Positions 60,666-64,000 of a stretch of 64,000 bases of DNA are shown here, one piece after another. Under the pieces are notes generated by a model. That model saw only the letters and a program-made list of their open reading frames with translations. It searched no databases and was not told where the DNA came from. Location of the stretch: contig CM019066.1 of assembly GCA_009667805.1 (NCBI GenBank), forward strand, positions 114,008,190 to 114,072,189, written 5' to 3'. Numbering within the stretch: the first letter of the stretch is position 1; each line of letters begins with the position of its first letter. The DNA comes from Leptobrachium leishanense (taxonomy: Eukaryota > Chordata > Amphibia > Anura > Megophryidae). The translations under genes were made by a program, and so were the position numbers.

Positions 60666-61279
60666 GTAAGATACAATTACACACACACATGATTGAATAC
60701 AATTCATAATAGTTGAAACGGGATACGTAATTAACAATATAGCAGGGACAGATATACAGAAGGGAAACCAATAAATGCGACTATATTTATACAAGATTTT
60801 AACATGATTTAAAGAAGTGGCAGAAGTTCCGTCATAGTGTGGAAAATAAAGAAAAAAATATTTATTATTCTGTTTTTAATACACCTGTTCTTATTTGGTA
60901 TCATTCGAAAGGTCATACTCTATGATTTTCAATGATACATTAAATGTCCCTCTAGGTTGTATGATTCCAGAGATACAGGGGTCTAAATGATTGTATTTTT
61001 TTTTAACAGAGCAAGGCACCTCCCTATGGTGGGCGCCTGTAGGCACAAGCCTACTTTACCTAATTATAAATGTGGTCCTGACTGTAATCAAAGATGTTTT
61101 AGAGTTATTTTGTTGTCATTTAAATAAAGTTATTGAAGCGGAGGTATAGAAATTGCAGTTCACTGTTGGTCTCCAGCTATTCTCACACATCTTTAACAGT
61201 TGTGCCAAGAAATTGGCATCTCATCTAAGCAAGCCACTTTTCTACACCTCTTGTCTCGTGTTCCTAGATTTGTTTGTAA

Positions 61280-61357
61280 TTTTGTTGATTCATGTCCCCA
61301 TAATTTATTGTAAAGTGCTGTGTAAACTGTTGGCACTATATAAATGCAGATAATAAG
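61280..61357 (+). mobile_element. L2-type 3' tail
   Basis: Reads TTGTAAAGTGCTGTGTAAAC, TGTTGGCACTATATAAATG and a short (GATAA)n end. It is the conserved end of an L2-type LINE and directly precedes a SINE copy. Confidence 0.65.
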
Positions 61358-61600
61358 GCTGGGTACAGTAGAGATAACAATACTGCTCTCATTGGCGTGC
61401 GCAGCCCATTTCATTAGGGTGTGCACCCATGGAATATTTATTCATTTTTTTATCTATGCTTGGATAATTTCCCTGTGCGCACACCTATGACTGCTCTACA
61501 GCTGTTGAGACACATAGATCAAAAACTCATTCAGAAAACAACTCCAGCAAGTGTCCTTGGGCAAGACACCTAACAATACATACTATCTTACCACACAATA
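61358..61600 (+). mobile_element. tRNA-type SINE, interrupted by a hAT MITE
   Basis: The start GCTGGGTACAGTAGAGATAAC corresponds to the box A region of the SINE at 44920. After the MITE (61390-61489) the body resumes with CCAGCAAGTGTCCTTGGGC and AAGACACCTAAC. The box B region is poor. A further partial SINE-like body lies at about 61740-61830 (CCAGCAAGCGTCCTTG). Confidence 0.65.
61390..61489. mobile_element. 100-bp hAT MITE inside the SINE
   Basis: Ends CATTGGCGTGCGCAGC and, reversed, CATAGGTGTGCGCACA. It is flanked by an exact ACTGCTCT (61382-61389 and 61490-61497). Very short and non-coding. It postdates the SINE. Confidence 0.9.
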
Positions 61601-61929
61601 GCGTATGGGTAAAATCTCTGTTCTATAACCATGGAGGAGCAAGTTTGTAATTCTGATCACAACACCTGGTCAGCATGTCCTCTACAATCATGGAGAAGCA
61701 GGTTCAACTTCACCACCATGTCTCGACTCTACAACCGTGGAATGCAGGCTTGGATCCCGTTCAAAACATTGCCAGCAAGCGTCCTTGAATGAGACACATA
61801 ACAATATGTACTTGCCCACTTCACAATATATATATTAAAGATAAAGATTGTAAGGTATCATGGGAACCACGTGCCAAAAATACTGCGTTGTCCTTGTTCA
61901 GCTACTGTATATCTGCTGTTGTAATGTAT

Positions 61930-62025
61930 TACGCCTTTGTCCAAATATATTTTACAGCGTTGCTGAATATGTTTATGCTATATAAAAATAAAGTTTTATT
62001 ATTAAGAAGAATCGTCAAAAATTGC
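61930..62025 (+). mobile_element. Degraded L2-type 3' tail
   Basis: ATATTTTACAGCGTTGCTG and TATGCTATATAAAAATAAAG resemble the tail at 31900-31960 with several changes. No coding part is attached. Confidence 0.5.
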
Positions 62026-62530
62026 AGGTGATTTGTACCACTGGTAAAGACATAGCAGTAATCACAGGCAAAGCTTGTTCTACCAAATGTTCACTCTTCT
62101 ACCTGATAACACCTGCGTATATATTGTCACGTTAAAATTTTCATGCTGATATTTTTTGCACTTTCAGATTTGTGAGTATGGTGTGATAACTTAACTGCAG
62201 GGATATCTTTTAGATGTATAATTATGTTATCACCCATTCTTTATGCAGATGAGATATGAAATAATCTAAAATCTAAAGATTTTTCTCTACAAGATATTAC
62301 CCGTCATTATTTTCTTTCCAGGAAACATTTTTACTGGGAAATCCTCATAGCAGGGGATACAGTTGCTATTGTAGCTTGGGAGAATCCTCATAGCTTGCTG
62401 TAAGGATCCCATGTCATTGCCCATAGGAAGTAATCTGATTTTAATTCCATTAGATGGTGTCAGAGACCTGAAAATAGTTTAACATAGCTTGTATGCGATG
62501 CAGCGATTTTATGGGATATTGTCTCTGTAG
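62026..62530. other. Unannotated stretch
   Basis: No gene or bounded element recognised. Two GAATCCTCATAGC/GGAAATCCTCATAGC words (62338 and 62381) form a small imperfect repeat. Confidence 0.4.
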
Positions 62531-62725
62531 TTGTTTGAGCACTGACTACTGGATTTATCGGGCTGTGGGTTCTCTTGCCAATAATAATCCCAGCGAGCAA
62601 CCTTTCCAGTAAGTGTCCTTCGGCAAGACACCTAACGGTACATACTCGCTACCCAGGACATACTTGAAAATGAGAGAAATCTCAATGTATCCTTCCTGGT
62701 AAAAATCCTTTCTCTAAAAAAAAAA
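62531..62725 (+). mobile_element. tRNA-type SINE with LINE tail, degraded head
   Basis: The body and tail (AGCAACCTTTCCAGTAAGTG, GGCAAGACACCTAACGGTAC, AGAGAAATCTCAATGTATCC, CCTTCCTGGTAAAAATCC) match the SINE at 44920-45110 closely. The box B region is disrupted (GGGTTCTCTTGCC and a gap). An A-rich tail follows. Confidence 0.8.
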
Positions 62726-63411
62726 AAATAAGGTTTCTTTGAGACTATATTCATATTATTTTAAAAAGTGCCTGTAAAAATATCATGCACTTTTTAGACA
62801 CACCTGATAGTAAAATGATTAGGATTAAAATAACCAAACAAACTAACATCAACACAGAAGCAAGAGTAATTGATTGCATCTATTTCATCACGCCTTTTAA
62901 TTGTTACTATTATTATTGTGTATGTTTTTGTGTGCATATGTAATGTTACTGTTAGAATCAATAGGAACATGTTGACTTGTCCAAGGGAAATGGTTAGAGG
63001 AGACAAGTGTAAATCAAAACGTAATAATTATTTTCTTCCCTCAATGTCTCACACTGCGAGACACAACTCCAAGCCCCCCTAAATATAAACTCTTATTTTA
63101 TCCATTAAACCCATTTATATTGGAGACGTCCACAAGGATGTATTGGAGAACCAGTAGTTCCTAGGGCACACTCATTGTGCTCCCAGTATCATCATGTCCA
63201 TTATCTAGGATACACATGTGACGTAAATAGGCAACCAAGGCTGGAACGCTCCCCTGATTCACATGATGCAGAGAGTGGTTCACGTTTCATTCTGAAACGT
63301 GCAAACAGGAATAGAGTAACATAGAACAGGAGTGCTCAAACCATGTTCCACTGACTACTGGTAGCCTTCCAGTCCCTTCATTGTGGCATGCAGACAGTCA
63401 ACTGTCAAATA
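62726..63411. other. Unannotated stretch
   Basis: No supportable gene. CAGGAGTGCTCAAACCATG near 63327 resembles a hAT-type end, but the opposite end is missing. Confidence 0.4.
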
Positions 63412-63955
63412 CACTTGTATGGCCAAAAAAAAAGTCACATACTCTAATATTTCATTGGACGGCCTTTTGCTCGGATTACGGTATTCATTCCATGTGGCAT
63501 CATTTTGATGCGCTTATGCAATGTCACAACATTTATTTCCATCCAGAGTTGCATTCATTTCTCGATAAGAATTTGTATTGATGATGGAAGAGTAGGAGGT
63601 CTGCATAAAGTCTTCTCTGGCACATCCCAAAAATTCTCAATGGGATTGAGGTCTGGACTCTCTGGTAGCCAATCCATGTGTGAAAAGGATGTCTCATATC
63701 CTCTGAACCATTCTTGCACAATTTGAGCCCAATGAATCTTCGCATTGTCATCTTGGAACATGCCCGTGCCATCAGTGAAGAAAAAAAATCCATTGATGGG
63801 AAAACCCGGTCAGTCAAGTATATTCAGGAAGTCAGCTGACCTCATTTTTTTGCCAGCTGAAACATTAATCACTGCAGTAATTATCCGTTGGAAGTTACTT
63901 ATCTATTAACTTAGTTAAATAAGAGGGATTTACTTTTTTTTTTGCCCAGGCAGTG
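63412..63955 (-). mobile_element. Internally deleted Tc1-type element (DD36E spacing)
   Basis: Flanked by TA (63410-63411 and 63956-63957). Left end CACTTGTATGGCCAAAAAA; right end, reversed, CACTGCCTGGGCAAAAAA. It holds only the C-terminal part of a minus-strand transposase. The N-terminal helix-turn-helix part and much of the core have been lost. Confidence 0.8.
63545..63817 (-). pseudogene. Tc1-type transposase C-terminal core
   Basis: The minus strand has [18 protein letters not shown] followed by [20 protein letters not shown]. Taking the Asp before Asn-Ala as the second catalytic residue, 36 residues separate it from the Glu of NPIE, two more than in classical DD34E Tc1. The first catalytic Asp and both DNA-binding helices are absent, and the frame changes near 63760. 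It is inactive. Confidence 0.8.
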
Positions 63956-64000
63956 TATAGAGTAATAGCAAGGTGTTGTAACTTCTCTTTGAGAAACTGA

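Larger units (their letters stand above)
57520..61080. mobile_element. hAT element (outer) holding an inverted copy of its own family and two LTRs
   Basis: Left end CAGGGCTGTATTTAAATC; right end, reversed, CAGGACCACATTTATAATTA. Flanks ACTGTACT (57512-57519) and ACTGTAAT (61081-61088) match at seven of eight positions. Just inside lie different subterminal words: GGCACAGAAATCTGGAGC at the left and GGCAAGGCACCTCC/GGCGCC at the right. The same two kinds of ends, swapped, bound the inner element at 58090. Removing the inner element and LTRs leaves about 1 kb without a transposase. Confidence 0.75.

Noticed and set aside
58090..61080. Pairing the left end at 58090 with the right end at 61080 as one element
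   Set aside because: The flanking octamers do not match in that pairing, whereas 57520/61080 and 58090/58906 each match at seven of eight positions.

Overview
The window looks like intergenic or intronic DNA from a vertebrate with a large, repeat-rich nuclear genome. The repertoire best fits a non-Xenopus frog or toad. It includes L2- and CR1-type LINEs, a Penelope-like element, TTAA-flanked piggyBac-like elements, many hAT and Harbinger-like miniature transposons (MITEs), Tc1/mariner/pogo elements, solo LTRs and a tRNA-type SINE that shares its tail with a LINE. The species call is inference. No host exon, rRNA, CRISPR array or bacterial operon was recognised, and every protein-like reading frame that could be identified belongs to a transposable element.

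Layout. 0-15 kb: AT-rich DNA with scattered MITEs, an inverted-duplicated DD41D mariner remnant (3393-4255), a broken Penelope-like element (7217-8487) and a pogo-type MITE. 15-19.3 kb: a hAT-like element with an internal minisatellite, then a piggyBac-like element (15953-19318) split by a CR1 LINE and a solo LTR. 19.9-20.1 kb: an almost perfect 236-bp palindrome. 20.2-28.5 kb: six nested elements, Tigger/pogo > hAT > piggyBac-like > hAT > Tc1 > half of a MITE. Five of the six have readable target-site duplications. 28.6-32 kb: two L2-type LINE remnants. 32-46 kb: MITEs, L2 tails, a hAT element built of tandem repeats (38073-39425) and a SINE. 45.8-51 kb: two large Harbinger-like elements and a third piggyBac-like copy. 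51-57 kb: mostly unrecognised DNA, with a promoter-like cluster in front of a 70-bp tandem repeat. 57.5-61 kb: a hAT element carrying an inverted copy of its own family and two LTRs. 61-64 kb: SINE and L2 tails and a Tc1 fragment with DD36E spacing.

There is no host pathway here. The biology is layered invasion. Target-site duplications (8 bp hAT, TTAA piggyBac, TA Tc1/mariner/pogo, 3 bp Harbinger-like, 4-5 bp LTR) let many insertions be delimited to the base and ordered in time. All boundaries and family names come from reading the sequence. No database search was run.
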